DNA from: DASPTH01 sp035623515
GTDB taxonomy: Bacteria > Actinomycetota > Acidimicrobiia > IMCC26256 > DASPTH01
DNA: 13,866 nt
Direction: 5' to 3'
Assembly: GCA_035623515.1 (NCBI GenBank)
Contig: DASPTH010000335.1
Location: 1-13,866, forward strand
Shown here: positions 5,718 to 12,828 of the stretch, piece by piece
How the letters are laid out: the number at the start of each line of letters is the position of its first letter
Numbering within the stretch: position 1 is the stretch's first letter
Notes under the pieces: generated by a model
Seen by the model: the letters and a program-made list of their open reading frames with translations, nothing else
Database searches by the model: none
What the model was told of the DNA's origin: nothing
Position numbers and translations under genes: made by a program

Positions 5718-7090
5718 TCGTCGTCTCGCACCGAGGCCCGTACCTCTTCTCGATCGAGGGGGACGGTCAGATCGTGGCGAACCGGGGGCCGGGCGGTCTG
5801 GCGGGCACGCTCCATGCGCTCGCCGTCTCGACGGACGCCCTCGCGGGCGCGTGCTGCGTATCCGCCGCGCTCAGCGACGGCGACCGTGCGGTGCTCCGCG
5901 GCGCCGAGCCGCCATCCCTCGAGACCGACGTCGTCTTCGTCGACCTCGATCCGACCGTCCACCAGTTGCACTACGAGGTCGTGTCGAACGAGATCCTCTG
6001 GTTCCTGTTCCACGGGCTCTTCGACCTCACCCGCACTCCGATCTTCGACGAGTCGTTCTCGACGGCATGGGACGCGTACGTCGCGGTGAACGAGGCGTTC
6101 GCCGACGCCGTGGTCGCGCACGCGCCGGCGGGTGACACGGTTCTCGTGCAGGACTACCCGCTCGCCCTCGTGCCCGGTCGCGTGCGAGCGGCGAGGCCCG
6201 ACCTGCGCGTCTCGTACTTCACCCACACGCCGTTCTGCGGACCGAGCGCCATCCGCGTGCTCCCCGACCGGGTCGCAGAAGCCCTGTGCGCGTCACTCGC
6301 GTCGGTGCCGGTTGGCTTCCACACCGCGCGCTGGGCGCGCGAGTACGTGGCTTCCGTGCACGAGGTGCTCGGACTCGACCTCTCGGGCGACTCGTGGTTC
6401 ACCGCGCCGCTCGGGCCGGACCCGGAGGCGTTCGCCCAGCAGGCCGCGACCGATGCCGTCGTCGAGGCGGCCCGCGAGCTCGACGCCGTGGCCGGCGACC
6501 GGATGCTCGTGTTCCGCACCGACCGCATCGACCCGGCCAAGAACATCGTGCGCGGGTTCGTCGCCTACGACCACCTGCTCGCCGAGCATCCCGAGTGGCA
6601 CGGGCGCGTCGTCTTCGTCGCCATGCTCACCTCGTCCCGTGAGGGGCTCGAGGAGTACGTGACCTACCAGAAGGAGGTCGAGACGGCGGCGGCCGGGGTC
6701 AACGAACGCTGGGGCAACGACGAGTGGCAGCCCGTGGTGATGGACACCCGCGACGACTTCGACGCGAGCGTCGGCGGTTTCACCCGCTACGACGTGCTCC
6801 TCGTGAACTCGCTCAAGGACGGGCTCAACCTCGTGGCGAAGGAGGGCCCGCTCGTCAACCGCCGTGACGGCGTGCTGTGCCTCTCACCCGAGGCCGGCGC
6901 GTACGCCGAGCTGCACGAGGCGGCGCTGGCGGTGCACCCCTTCGACGTGGAGCAGGCAGCCCGGGCGTTGCACGTGGCCCTGTCGATGGACGACGAGGAG
7001 CGGCACGCGCGGGCCACCCGCCTCCAAGCGCTCGCCCGGGTGCACAACCCGCGCACCTGGCTCGACGCGTTGGTCAGCCACGCGCGCTGA
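5714..7090 (+). CDS. otsA: Trehalose-6-phosphate synthase-like GT20 glycosyltransferase
   Basis: This 458-residue GT20 protein would form trehalose-6-phosphate from NDP-glucose and glucose-6-phosphate. Visible motifs: VVSHRGP (3-9), RGPGGLAGTL (24-33), HTPF (171-174), the phosphate-binding DRIDPAK (R271, K276) and DGLNLVAKE (D369, E377), so core catalytic residues are present. Several acceptor-side positions differ from classical OtsA: VQDYPL replaces VHDYHL, LFHG replaces LFHY, HTPFC replaces HTPFP, and PLGPD replaces PIGID. It may belong to a divergent actinobacterial group, and its acceptor should not be taken for granted. GTG 5714 overlaps the preceding stop by four bases (GTGA), implying translational coupling. 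The 3' end overlaps the opposing otsB gene by 17 bp. Confidence 0.85.
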   Translation: MIVVSHRGPYLFSIEGDGQIVANRGPGGLAGTLHALAVSTDALAGACCVSAALSDGDRAVLRGAEPPSLETDVVFVDLDPTVHQLHYEVVSNEILWFLFHGLFDLTRTPIFDESFSTAWDAYVAVNEAFADAVVAHAPAGDTVLVQDYPLALVPGRVRAARPDLRVSYFTHTPFCGPSAIRVLPDRVAEALCASLASVPVGFHTARWAREYVASVHEVLGLDLSGDSWFTAPLGPDPEAFAQQAATDAVVEAARELDAVAGDRMLVFRTDRIDPAKNIVRGFVAYDHLLAEHPEWHGRVVFVAMLTSSREGLEEYVTYQKEVETAAAGVNERWGNDEWQPVVMDTRDDFDASVGGFTRYDVLLVNSLKDGLNLVAKEGPLVNRRDGVLCLSPEAGAYAELHEAALAVHPFDVEQAARALHVALSMDDEERHARATRLQALARVHNPRTWLDALVSHAR

Positions 7091-7859
7091 GCTCTTCGGC
7101 GACGTCCCGCAGCACAGCGGCCAGCCCAGCGGGGCCGTCGACGACGATGTCGGCGTCGAAGATGCCGGGCGGCGCCTCGTCGGAGCGCACACCGATGCGC
7201 ACGCCGTGCCCGACCGCACCCGACGCCGCGAGGTTCGCGAGCACGTCGAACGCGGCGAGGTCACCGGCGTCGTCGCCGGCGAACACCGCGACGGCGGCGC
7301 CGCGTGCGAGTTCCGCCGTCACGGTGCCCTTGTCGACCGGCACCGGCGGACGCAACTCCACTGCCATGCGCCCGAGGAGCGGCGGATCGAGGTCGTAGCG
7401 GCGGGCGAGACCGGCCGCGAACGCCCGCGCCTCCGCCGCGAGCGACAGCGCCGACCGCCAGTGGATCGTCACCGCCACCCGGCCCTTGTGCTCCACGAGC
7501 AGGTCGGGAAAGGCGGCGTCGGCGTCCTCGGCCACTTGCGCCATCACGTCGAGCCACGGCTCGGCCCGGGGATCGACGGCGACCTCGCCGTCGACGAGCC
7601 GTTCGAGCCCGTAGAGGCCGGCGTAGACCACGCCGTCGAGACCCAGCGCGTCCACGAGGAACGCGACGGGCCGCCCGCTCACCACCGCGACCCGGCCGAG
7701 GAAGGGCACGAGCGCGGCGAGCGCGTCTCGAGCCGCGGGCAGCGGCCGCGCCGACGCGGGATCGGCGACGATGGGCGCGAGCGAGCCGTCGAAGTCGACG
7801 AGGAGCACCGAGTGACGAGGATCGTCGGCGAGCGGCTCGAGCGGGATGGGGAGGGTCAC
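7074..7859 (-). CDS. otsB: Trehalose-6-phosphate phosphatase (HAD family)
   Basis: This 261-residue HAD phosphatase should remove phosphate from trehalose-6-phosphate, completing the OtsAB route. Motif I is DFDGSLAPI (nucleophile D22, acid D24), motif II is VVSGRPV, and motif IV is GDDAGDLAAF, which lacks the common E of GDDxTDE. The cap-domain segment VEHKGRVAVTIHWR is typical for OtsB. It starts at GTG 7859 with no clear Shine-Dalgarno, 25 bp after the LytR_C gene, and is therefore probably the last gene of the minus-strand operon. It converges on its presumed pathway partner otsA and overlaps it by 17 bp, so the two are not co-transcribed. It could alternatively act on glucosyl-3-phosphoglycerate, but nothing in the sequence shows that. 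Confidence 0.9.
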   Translation of the reverse strand: MTLPIPLEPLADDPRHSVLLVDFDGSLAPIVADPASARPLPAARDALAALVPFLGRVAVVSGRPVAFLVDALGLDGVVYAGLYGLERLVDGEVAVDPRAEPWLDVMAQVAEDADAAFPDLLVEHKGRVAVTIHWRSALSLAAEARAFAAGLARRYDLDPPLLGRMAVELRPPVPVDKGTVTAELARGAAVAVFAGDDAGDLAAFDVLANLAASGAVGHGVRIGVRSDEAPPGIFDADIVVDGPAGLAAVLRDVAEELSARG

Positions 7860-7884
7860 GCCGCGTCGCGCGCGGGCGAGCGCC

Positions 7885-8373
7885 CTACTCGGTGCCGAGG
7901 ATGACGATGCAGTTGGCTTCCTCGGATCCGGCGGGCGGGTTGCCGGGGAACGGACCCGCCGTGGCGCCGTTGTCGATGGCGAACCCCGCGATCACCACTC
8001 CGTCTCCCTCGTACCCGGGGCGGCACTCCACGATCGTGCCCTTCTGGGTCGTGTTGAAGTTGGCCGTGGGCAGCATCTTGTAGCCGTCGCTCTGCAACTT
8101 GTCCGTCGTCTGCTGTCCGGCGTTCTGGACGTCGGACGCGTTGTAGACCTTCACGGCAACTTCGCTGCGGTTCGCATGCGGCGGCGGCACCTCGCTGCCG
8201 GAGGACGTGGTCGTGCTCCCCGTGGACGAGCTGGCCGACGATCCCGTGCCGCTGTCGTCGAGGATCTGGAGGCCGATGATGCCGACGACCACTGCGAGGC
8301 CGATCAGCACCACGCCCCGCAACGAGCTGGGAAACGCCGAGTTGCCGGGCCCACCGGGCCCGGGTGCGGTCAT
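7885..8373 (-). CDS. Membrane-anchored LytR_C domain protein (VirR/Cei-like)
   Basis: This 162-residue protein has a short Pro/Gly-rich N-terminus, one transmembrane helix (about 20-37), a Ser/Thr-rich extracytoplasmic linker (about 41-60) and a C-terminal LytR_C domain (about 72-160; VAVKVYNASDVQNAG at its start). Mycobacterial proteins of this shape (VirR, Cei) help maintain envelope integrity. Unlike full LytR-CpsA-Psr enzymes it lacks the catalytic LCP domain. The ATG overlaps the TGA of the preceding DUF3263 gene (ATGA), so the two are translationally coupled; the same gene pair occurs in mycobacteria (Rv0430-Rv0431, from memory). A role in cell-wall organisation is likely by family; the molecular activity is unknown. 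Confidence 0.85.
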   Translation of the reverse strand: MTAPGPGGPGNSAFPSSLRGVVLIGLAVVVGIIGLQILDDSGTGSSASSSTGSTTTSSGSEVPPPHANRSEVAVKVYNASDVQNAGQQTTDKLQSDGYKMLPTANFNTTQKGTIVECRPGYEGDGVVIAGFAIDNGATAGPFPGNPPAGSEEANCIVILGTE

Positions 8374-8627
8374 CGGGTCCCCGGATCGGCGCGGGTGCCC
8401 GCGATCTGCCCGCGGCGACGGTGCTCACGCCGGCGCTGCAGGCGCTTCACGGTGAGCGGGTCGTAGGCGTAGGCCGAGGGGTCGTCGAGCAGCGCGCGCA
8501 ACCGCTGGTAGTACTGCGAGCCCGAGACGCCCAGTTCGTTACGGATCGCGGCCTCCTTGGGACCGGACCGGGCCCACCAGGACCGTTCGAAGTCGAGAAT
8601 GGCACGATCTCGCCTCGCGAGCCCCAT
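8370..8627 (-). CDS. DUF3263 domain protein
   Basis: This 85-residue, strongly basic protein matches the DUF3263 pattern: RDRAILDFERSWW near the start, GPKEAAIRNELGVSGSQYYQRLRALLDDP in the middle, then an Arg-rich tail. The middle part looks like a helix-turn-helix (the KEAAIRNELGVSGSQYYQRL stretch), so DNA binding is plausible but not shown. The ATG at 8627 is preferred because relatives begin a few residues before RDRAILDFE; an in-frame TTG at 8666 would add 13 residues. It overlaps the LytR_C gene by four bases, a pairing conserved in actinobacteria, and may regulate or support its partner. Confidence 0.82.
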   Translation of the reverse strand: MGLARRDRAILDFERSWWARSGPKEAAIRNELGVSGSQYYQRLRALLDDPSAYAYDPLTVKRLQRRREHRRRGQIAGTRADPGTR

Positions 8628-8699
8628 CAGGTCCGCGATCCTGGCCGCCCCGCCTCCTGGGGTCAAGCATTTCCAAGGCCCCCCGGCCCAGCCTGCCCG

Positions 8700-9776
8700 T
8701 CAGACGATCACGCTGCGGATGACCTCGCCGGCCTCCATGGCCCGGAAGGCGTCGTTCACCTCGTCGAGGTTGATACGGCGCGACACCATGGAGCCGATGT
8801 CGAGACGCCCGGTCTCGACCAGGCCCACGAGCCGCGGGAAGTCACGCCGGACCTGGGCGCCCCCGTACATGCAGCCGAGCAGCGTCTTGGAGCCGTAGAA
8901 CAGCTCCATCGCCGACAGCGTCACCGTGGCGTCGAACGCCGACATCCCCACGACGACGGCGGTGCCGCCGCGGCGAGCCATCGCGTACGCCTGCTGGATC
9001 GTCTCCGGCTGGCCGATCACCTCGAACGCGTAATCGGCGCCCCGGCCTCCGGTGAGCGCGCGGACCTGCTCGACGGGGTCACCGTCGGCGGGGTCGACGA
9101 GGTCGGTCGCGCCGAGCTGCTCCGCGGTCTTGCGCTTGAGCTCCACCGGGTCGACGGCGAAGATGCGCGACGCCCCGGCGATCCGCGCGCCCTGGAGCAC
9201 CGACTGCCCCACTCCGCCGCAGCCGATGATGGCGACGGTGGCGCCGGGCTTGATCTGTGCGGTGTTGAGCGCCGCGCCGACACCGGTGGTGACGCCGCAC
9301 CCGATGAGCGCGAGCTGCTCCGAGGGCAGATCCGTCTCGATCTTCACGCACATCGATTCCTCGATCTGCATCTCGTCGGCGAACGTGCCGAGGCCCGTCA
9401 TCCCCCGCACCTCGGTACCGTCGGGGCGGGTGCCCTTCACGCCGAAGCTGGCGGCGCCCATGGCCTCGCAGAGTTGCGACTGGTCGTTGAGGCAGAAGAA
9501 GCAGTCGCCGCACGCGGGGACGAAGGAGGCGATGATGCGGTCGCCCGGCTTCACCCGGGTGACGTCGGAACCGACCGCGAGCACCGTGCCGGTGCCCTCG
9601 TGGCCGAGGATCAGCGGGGTGCCCATCGGGACCTTGCCCTGCGCGGCGCTGAGGTCCGAGTGGCACACGCCGCTCGCGTCGACGTGGATCCGTACGCTCG
9701 TGGGTCCGAGATCGGCGAGCGTGATGTCGTCGACGACCAGCGGCTGGTTGTAGTCCTGCAGGATCGCAGCCCTCAT
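8700..9776 (-). CDS. Zinc-dependent alcohol dehydrogenase (MDR family, class III-like)
   Basis: This 359-residue medium-chain dehydrogenase should oxidise an alcohol (or a thiol adduct of an aldehyde) with NAD(P)+. Catalytic zinc ligands are C38 (GVCHSD), H59-E60 (GHEG) and C160. The structural zinc site is C89, C92, C95 and C103. The Rossmann motif is GCGGVG (185-190), followed by the acidic end FAVDP, which favours NAD+. The ATG at 9776 has AGGAG six bases upstream, one of the best ribosome sites in the window; the frame extends to 9839 but that part is not conserved. It is followed by DUF3263 after 72 bp, so co-transcription is uncertain. Related enzymes include NDMA-dependent and mycothiol-dependent dehydrogenases; the substrate cannot be read from sequence. 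Confidence 0.9.
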   Translation of the reverse strand: MRAAILQDYNQPLVVDDITLADLGPTSVRIHVDASGVCHSDLSAAQGKVPMGTPLILGHEGTGTVLAVGSDVTRVKPGDRIIASFVPACGDCFFCLNDQSQLCEAMGAASFGVKGTRPDGTEVRGMTGLGTFADEMQIEESMCVKIETDLPSEQLALIGCGVTTGVGAALNTAQIKPGATVAIIGCGGVGQSVLQGARIAGASRIFAVDPVELKRKTAEQLGATDLVDPADGDPVEQVRALTGGRGADYAFEVIGQPETIQQAYAMARRGGTAVVVGMSAFDATVTLSAMELFYGSKTLLGCMYGGAQVRRDFPRLVGLVETGRLDIGSMVSRRINLDEVNDAFRAMEAGEVIRSVIV

Positions 9777-9883
9777 GGCTCGCTCCTCTCGACCCTCTTC
9801 GCCCGTGTGCTGGATGCTCATGCTGCCACGGATGGGCACCGTCCTCCCAGGCGCCGGCGCGGACGGCGCGCGAGGCTGTCACG

Positions 9884-10156
9884 ATGGCCCGGGCCCGTCT
9901 CGACGAACTCGGCGCCATCCTCGACGGGCTCCGCGGGATGCCCGAGCTCGTCGAGGTGTCGCCGGGCGTGTTCCACGTCGACCGCCGGGCGTTCCTGCAC
10001 TTCCACGAGTCCGACACCGCGCGCTCGGCCGACGTGCGCGATGGGACCGATTGGGGCGAGCGGATCGGGCTGCCGCTCGGCCCGGTGTCGAAGACGACGA
10101 GCGCACGCTTCCTACAAGAGGTCGAGCGCCGCCTCGCGGCAACGCTGACCGCATGA
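9884..10156 (+). CDS. Small protein of unknown function
   Basis: This encodes 90 residues with no signal peptide or membrane segment. The arrangement PELVEVSPGVFHVDRRAFLHFHE, then GLPLG and FLQEVERRL, loosely resembles the small 'luciferase-like'/DUF5519 group, but I cannot confirm membership. ATG 9884 lacks a clear Shine-Dalgarno. The gene is divergent from the alcohol dehydrogenase (107 bp between starts) and is followed two bases after its stop by a strong hairpin. Codon third positions are G/C-rich, as in neighbouring genes, which supports it being real. Confidence 0.6.
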   Translation: MARARLDELGAILDGLRGMPELVEVSPGVFHVDRRAFLHFHESDTARSADVRDGTDWGERIGLPLGPVSKTTSARFLQEVERRLAATLTA

Positions 10157-10158
10157 CG

Positions 10159-10178
10159 CCGGGCGCGACCGCGCCCGG
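10159..10178 (+). terminator. GC hairpin, terminator-like, without T-run
   Basis: A perfect 8-bp stem, ccgggcgc (10159-10166) with gcgcccgg (10171-10178), closes a 4-base loop. It begins two bases after the stop of the small gene and lies 35 bp before the next start codon. There is no T-tract, so it may be a GC-type terminator or an RNA-stabilising hairpin. Confidence 0.5.
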
Positions 10179-10212
10179 GGTCCGCACGCCCTGCTGCAAG
10201 AATCGGGCCCTC

Positions 10213-12603
10213 ATGGCCGCGCAGGAGCAGGGACTCGGCAGGGGCTGGGTCCGCGCGCTCGGCGTCGTCGGCGTGCTCCTGCTCTCGCTGAGTGCCGTCG
10301 GCTGGTGGCTGAGCACGAGGGTGCTCGACGCCGACGGCTTCGCCGACGTGGTCACGAAGGCGTCGCAGCGCGAGGAGGTGCGCGACTACATCGCCGACCA
10401 GGCGACCCTGCGCCTCGCCCGGTCGTCGAACTTCGTGTCGGCGGCGCGCCCGATCGTCACCGACGCGATCGCCCAGGCCATCGCGACGAAGCCGGTCGCC
10501 GACGCGGTCCACGACTTCGCTGCTCGGGCGCACGAGCAGATCTTCCGCATCACCCAGTCGCGCCGCGTGAGCGTCAGCTCCGCGCAGGCGGCGCTGTCGG
10601 TGCGTACCGCGCTCGAGGCGATCAACCCTTCTTTGGCCAAGAAGCTGCCGAACAGCGTGCTGAGCGCGACGTCGACCATCTCGCAGTCGTCCACGGTCGA
10701 CGCGGTCTTCACCGCGGGCAGGTGGGTGCAGGACCTCTACGTCCCCTTGTTCGTCCTCGGCGTCGCCCTCCTGGTCCTCGCCATCTGGCGCGCTCGTGAT
10801 CGCGTCCACGCCATCCGTGCCGTCGGGGTGATCCTGGCGGTGGCCGGCGCGCTGCTGCTCGGTGTGGGTGTCGCCAGCCCCGCCTTCTCGAGTGCAGCGG
10901 CGACCAACAACCCCGGTCGCGGCGACGCGGTCGCCGCGTTCATCGACGTGCTCGTCGGCCGGCTGGTCGGCGCGGGCAAGGGCATGCTGGTCATCGGCAT
11001 CCTGCTCGCGCTCGCACCCGGTCACGACGGAGGCGACCTGCGCCACCGGGTCGAGCGGGTGCGCGCGTGGTTCGCCCGCAAGCGCACGAGCCCGCGCTGG
11101 CGCTTCGCCGGCGGACTCGCCCTCGCGGCCCTCGCCGCCCTCGCGCTCACGGTTCCCAACGAGCTGTTCCACGACCTGCTCGACGTCGCGGCGATCCTCG
11201 TGCTCTACGTGGGCATCGTGGTGTGCCTGCGGGCGAGCGGCGTCCTCGTCACCGATCACACGATCAAGCGGCTCCACAAGCGCGAGGTCGCCCTGGTGTT
11301 CGCGGCGCTCGTCGCCGCCGTCGTGCTCACCGGGAGCGTCGCCGTCGCGCTCGTGGCCGGCGGCACGGAGAAGCCGCGTGCCAACCCGACCAACCAGGGC
11401 TGCAACGGCTACATCGAGCTCTGCGCACAGAGCGTCAACACCATGGTGTGGCCGGCGAGCCACAACGCCATGGCGTCGAGCGCGTACGACTTCTTCGGTG
11501 CGGAACACACGATCACCGTCGAGGAGCAGTTGAATGCGGGCGCGCGCTTCCTCATGCTCGATGCGTACTACGGGTACGACGACAACGGACTCGTGCGCAC
11601 CAACCTCGCCGGTGGCGTGAACCGTGAACAGCTCCGCAAGGAACGGGGCGATCAAGCCGTCACCGAGCTCGACCGCATCGGCGCGCTGACCGGCGTGGCC
11701 GACACGTCGGGAAAGAAGCAGGACGTCTACTTCTGTCACAGCCTGTGCGAGCTCGGCGCAGTTCCGGCGTCGCGGATCTTCGGCGACATCAAGGACTTCC
11801 TCGACCGGAACCTCACCGACGTCGTGATCATCGACATCGAGGACTACGTGAAGCCGAAGGACCTGAAGCGGGCGCTCGTCGATGCCGATCTGTTCGATCG
11901 GGTGTGGATCCCGAAGCACAAGGGCCAGTGGCCCTCGCTCTACGACCTCGTGGTACCCAAGGACAAGAACGCCGATCAGAACCCCCGGCGCCTGATCGTG
12001 ATGAACGAGAAGCACCGGAGCCCGTACCCCTGGCTGATCAACACGTACCAAGTGTCCGAGGAGACACCGTTCTCGTTCAAGTCGGCCGATCAGTTCAACT
12101 GCAAGCCGAACCGGGGCGGGGACGGAAAGAGCTTCCTCATCGTGAACCACTGGACCGACACCGGTGGGCTGCCGGACCCGGTCGCAGCCGCGAGCACCAA
12201 CTCGAAGAAGACCTTGACGAAGCGGTTCGAGCAGTGCGTCACCGAGCGCAAGAAGATACCGAACGCGATCGCGGTGAACTTCACTGCGAGCGGTGACCTC
12301 TATGCAGCGGTCAACGAGTTCAACGCCGCGATCGCGCGCGAGAGCGGAGTGACGCCACTGATCAACCGGGCCGTGCACGCCATCAAGACGTCGGCGACGT
12401 CGACGAAGTCACAGCTCAGAAACGTGAGCGCCCTCCGCCGACTCCCCGACATCTCCGAGAAACGGGCGCGCAAGCTCCTCGGCAGCTTCGCCGGCAACCT
12501 GCCGGAGCCGCCGGGCCTGAAGGAGCTGGTGAAGGTCCCGAACGAGAGTGAGCCCACCACCACCACGACACCACCCCCGTCGACCGAGCCCGGACCGAGC
12601 TGA
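10213..12603 (+). CDS. Polytopic membrane protein with C-terminal PI-PLC X-like phosphodiesterase domain
   Basis: This 796-residue protein has hydrophobic helices at about 13-34, 175-193, 202-221, 246-269, 297-315, 321-342 and 358-382. A probable extracytoplasmic loop (about 35-174) lies between the first two and resembles the 'VLDxDxF' segment of an actinobacterial integral membrane family. From about 395 a phosphatidylinositol-specific phospholipase C X-type domain follows. It has catalytic His417 in ASHNAM, D450 in LMLDAYY, the second His509 in FCHSLCELG and IEDY (542-545), most like the plant At5g67130/bacterial group. The tail is Thr/Pro-rich. ATG 10213 is chosen because the first helix follows directly; the open frame upstream is not protein-like. 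The domain probably faces outside and acts on phospholipid or glycolipid phosphodiesters; the substrate is unknown. The size and fusion are unusual for the family. Confidence 0.82.
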   Translation: MAAQEQGLGRGWVRALGVVGVLLLSLSAVGWWLSTRVLDADGFADVVTKASQREEVRDYIADQATLRLARSSNFVSAARPIVTDAIAQAIATKPVADAVHDFAARAHEQIFRITQSRRVSVSSAQAALSVRTALEAINPSLAKKLPNSVLSATSTISQSSTVDAVFTAGRWVQDLYVPLFVLGVALLVLAIWRARDRVHAIRAVGVILAVAGALLLGVGVASPAFSSAAATNNPGRGDAVAAFIDVLVGRLVGAGKGMLVIGILLALAPGHDGGDLRHRVERVRAWFARKRTSPRWRFAGGLALAALAALALTVPNELFHDLLDVAAILVLYVGIVVCLRASGVLVTDHTIKRLHKREVALVFAALVAAVVLTGSVAVALVAGGTEKPRANPTNQGCNGYIELCAQSVNTMVWPASHNAMASSAYDFFGAEHTITVEEQLNAGARFLMLDAYYGYDDNGLVRTNLAGGVNREQLRKERGDQAVTELDRIGALTGVADTSGKKQDVYFCHSLCELGAVPASRIFGDIKDFLDRNLTDVVIIDIEDYVKPKDLKRALVDADLFDRVWIPKHKGQWPSLYDLVVPKDKNADQNPRRLIVMNEKHRSPYPWLINTYQVSEETPFSFKSADQFNCKPNRGGDGKSFLIVNHWTDTGGLPDPVAAASTNSKKTLTKRFEQCVTERKKIPNAIAVNFTASGDLYAAVNEFNAAIARESGVTPLINRAVHAIKTSATSTKSQLRNVSALRRLPDISEKRARKLLGSFAGNLPEPPGLKELVKVPNESEPTTTTTPPPSTEPGPS

Positions 12604-12617
12604 CAGCCCGTCGTGCT

Positions 12618-12649
12618 GGCGGGCCGGGCACCCCGCCGAGCAGCGAGCG
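12618..12649. repeat. Hairpin plus repeat module, copy C, after the PI-PLC gene
   Basis: The stem ggcggg (12618-12623) pairs with cccgcc (12632-12637) around an 8-base loop, 14 bases after the PI-PLC stop, so it could act as a terminator without a T-run. The segment cccgccgagcagcgagcg (12632-12649) recurs exactly at 12794-12811, again as the right arm of a ggcggg/cccgcc hairpin (12785-12799, 3-base loop). Confidence 0.7.
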
Positions 12650-12678
12650 TGAGGACGACCGCCGGTGACACCAGTTCG

Positions 12679-12730
12679 CGATCATCCGTCAGAACAAGTC
12701 CTCATACGGGTCACAACTGACGGATGATCG
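12679..12730. repeat. Perfect 14-bp inverted repeat with 24-bp spacer
   Basis: cgatcatccgtcag (12679-12692) is the exact reverse complement of ctgacggatgatcg (12717-12730). The right arm also forms part of a competing hairpin, gatcga/tcgatc with loop agaa (12726-12741), so the two folds exclude each other. There is no T-run and no gene inside. It lies downstream of the tRNA-Thr gene on that gene's strand and downstream of the PI-PLC gene on the other strand, so it could be a bidirectional terminator or a remnant of an element. Confidence 0.85.
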
Positions 12731-12745
12731 AAGAATCGATCCGGC

Positions 12746-12828
12746 GCAGCGAGCGACGCATGATGCAGGAGCGAGCGGCCGCGAGGCGGGTATCCCGCCG
12801 AGCAGCGAGCGACCCATGGTGCAGGAGC
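12746..12828. repeat. Direct repeats A and B in the 3' flank of tRNA-Thr
   Basis: gcagcgagcgacgcatgatgcaggagc (split here as 12746-12759 and 12760-12772) and its copy at 12802-12828 are 27 bp long with two mismatches, offset by 56 bp. Copy B runs into the last bases of the tRNA gene. Between them lies the hairpin ggcggg-tat-cccgcc (12785-12799). Together with copy C at 12618-12649 this is a small family of modules concentrated in 12604-12825. No gene is seen in this stretch. Confidence 0.8.

Noticed and set aside
8370..9776. Alcohol dehydrogenase as a definite co-transcribed partner of DUF3263 and LytR_C
   Set aside because: The 72-bp gap, a GC-rich possible hairpin in it and the lack of functional link leave this unproven, so I did not claim a single operon.
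9775..10212. Upstream extension of the PI-PLC frame
   Set aside because: It crosses the dehydrogenase start, the small gene in another frame and the hairpin; the natural first helix follows ATG 10213.
9079..12378. A 1,099-residue open frame on the minus strand across the dehydrogenase and PI-PLC genes
   Set aside because: It is antisense to two well-supported genes, low in complexity (rich in H, R, D, E, V) and has no recognisable domain. Long open antisense frames are expected at this GC content.
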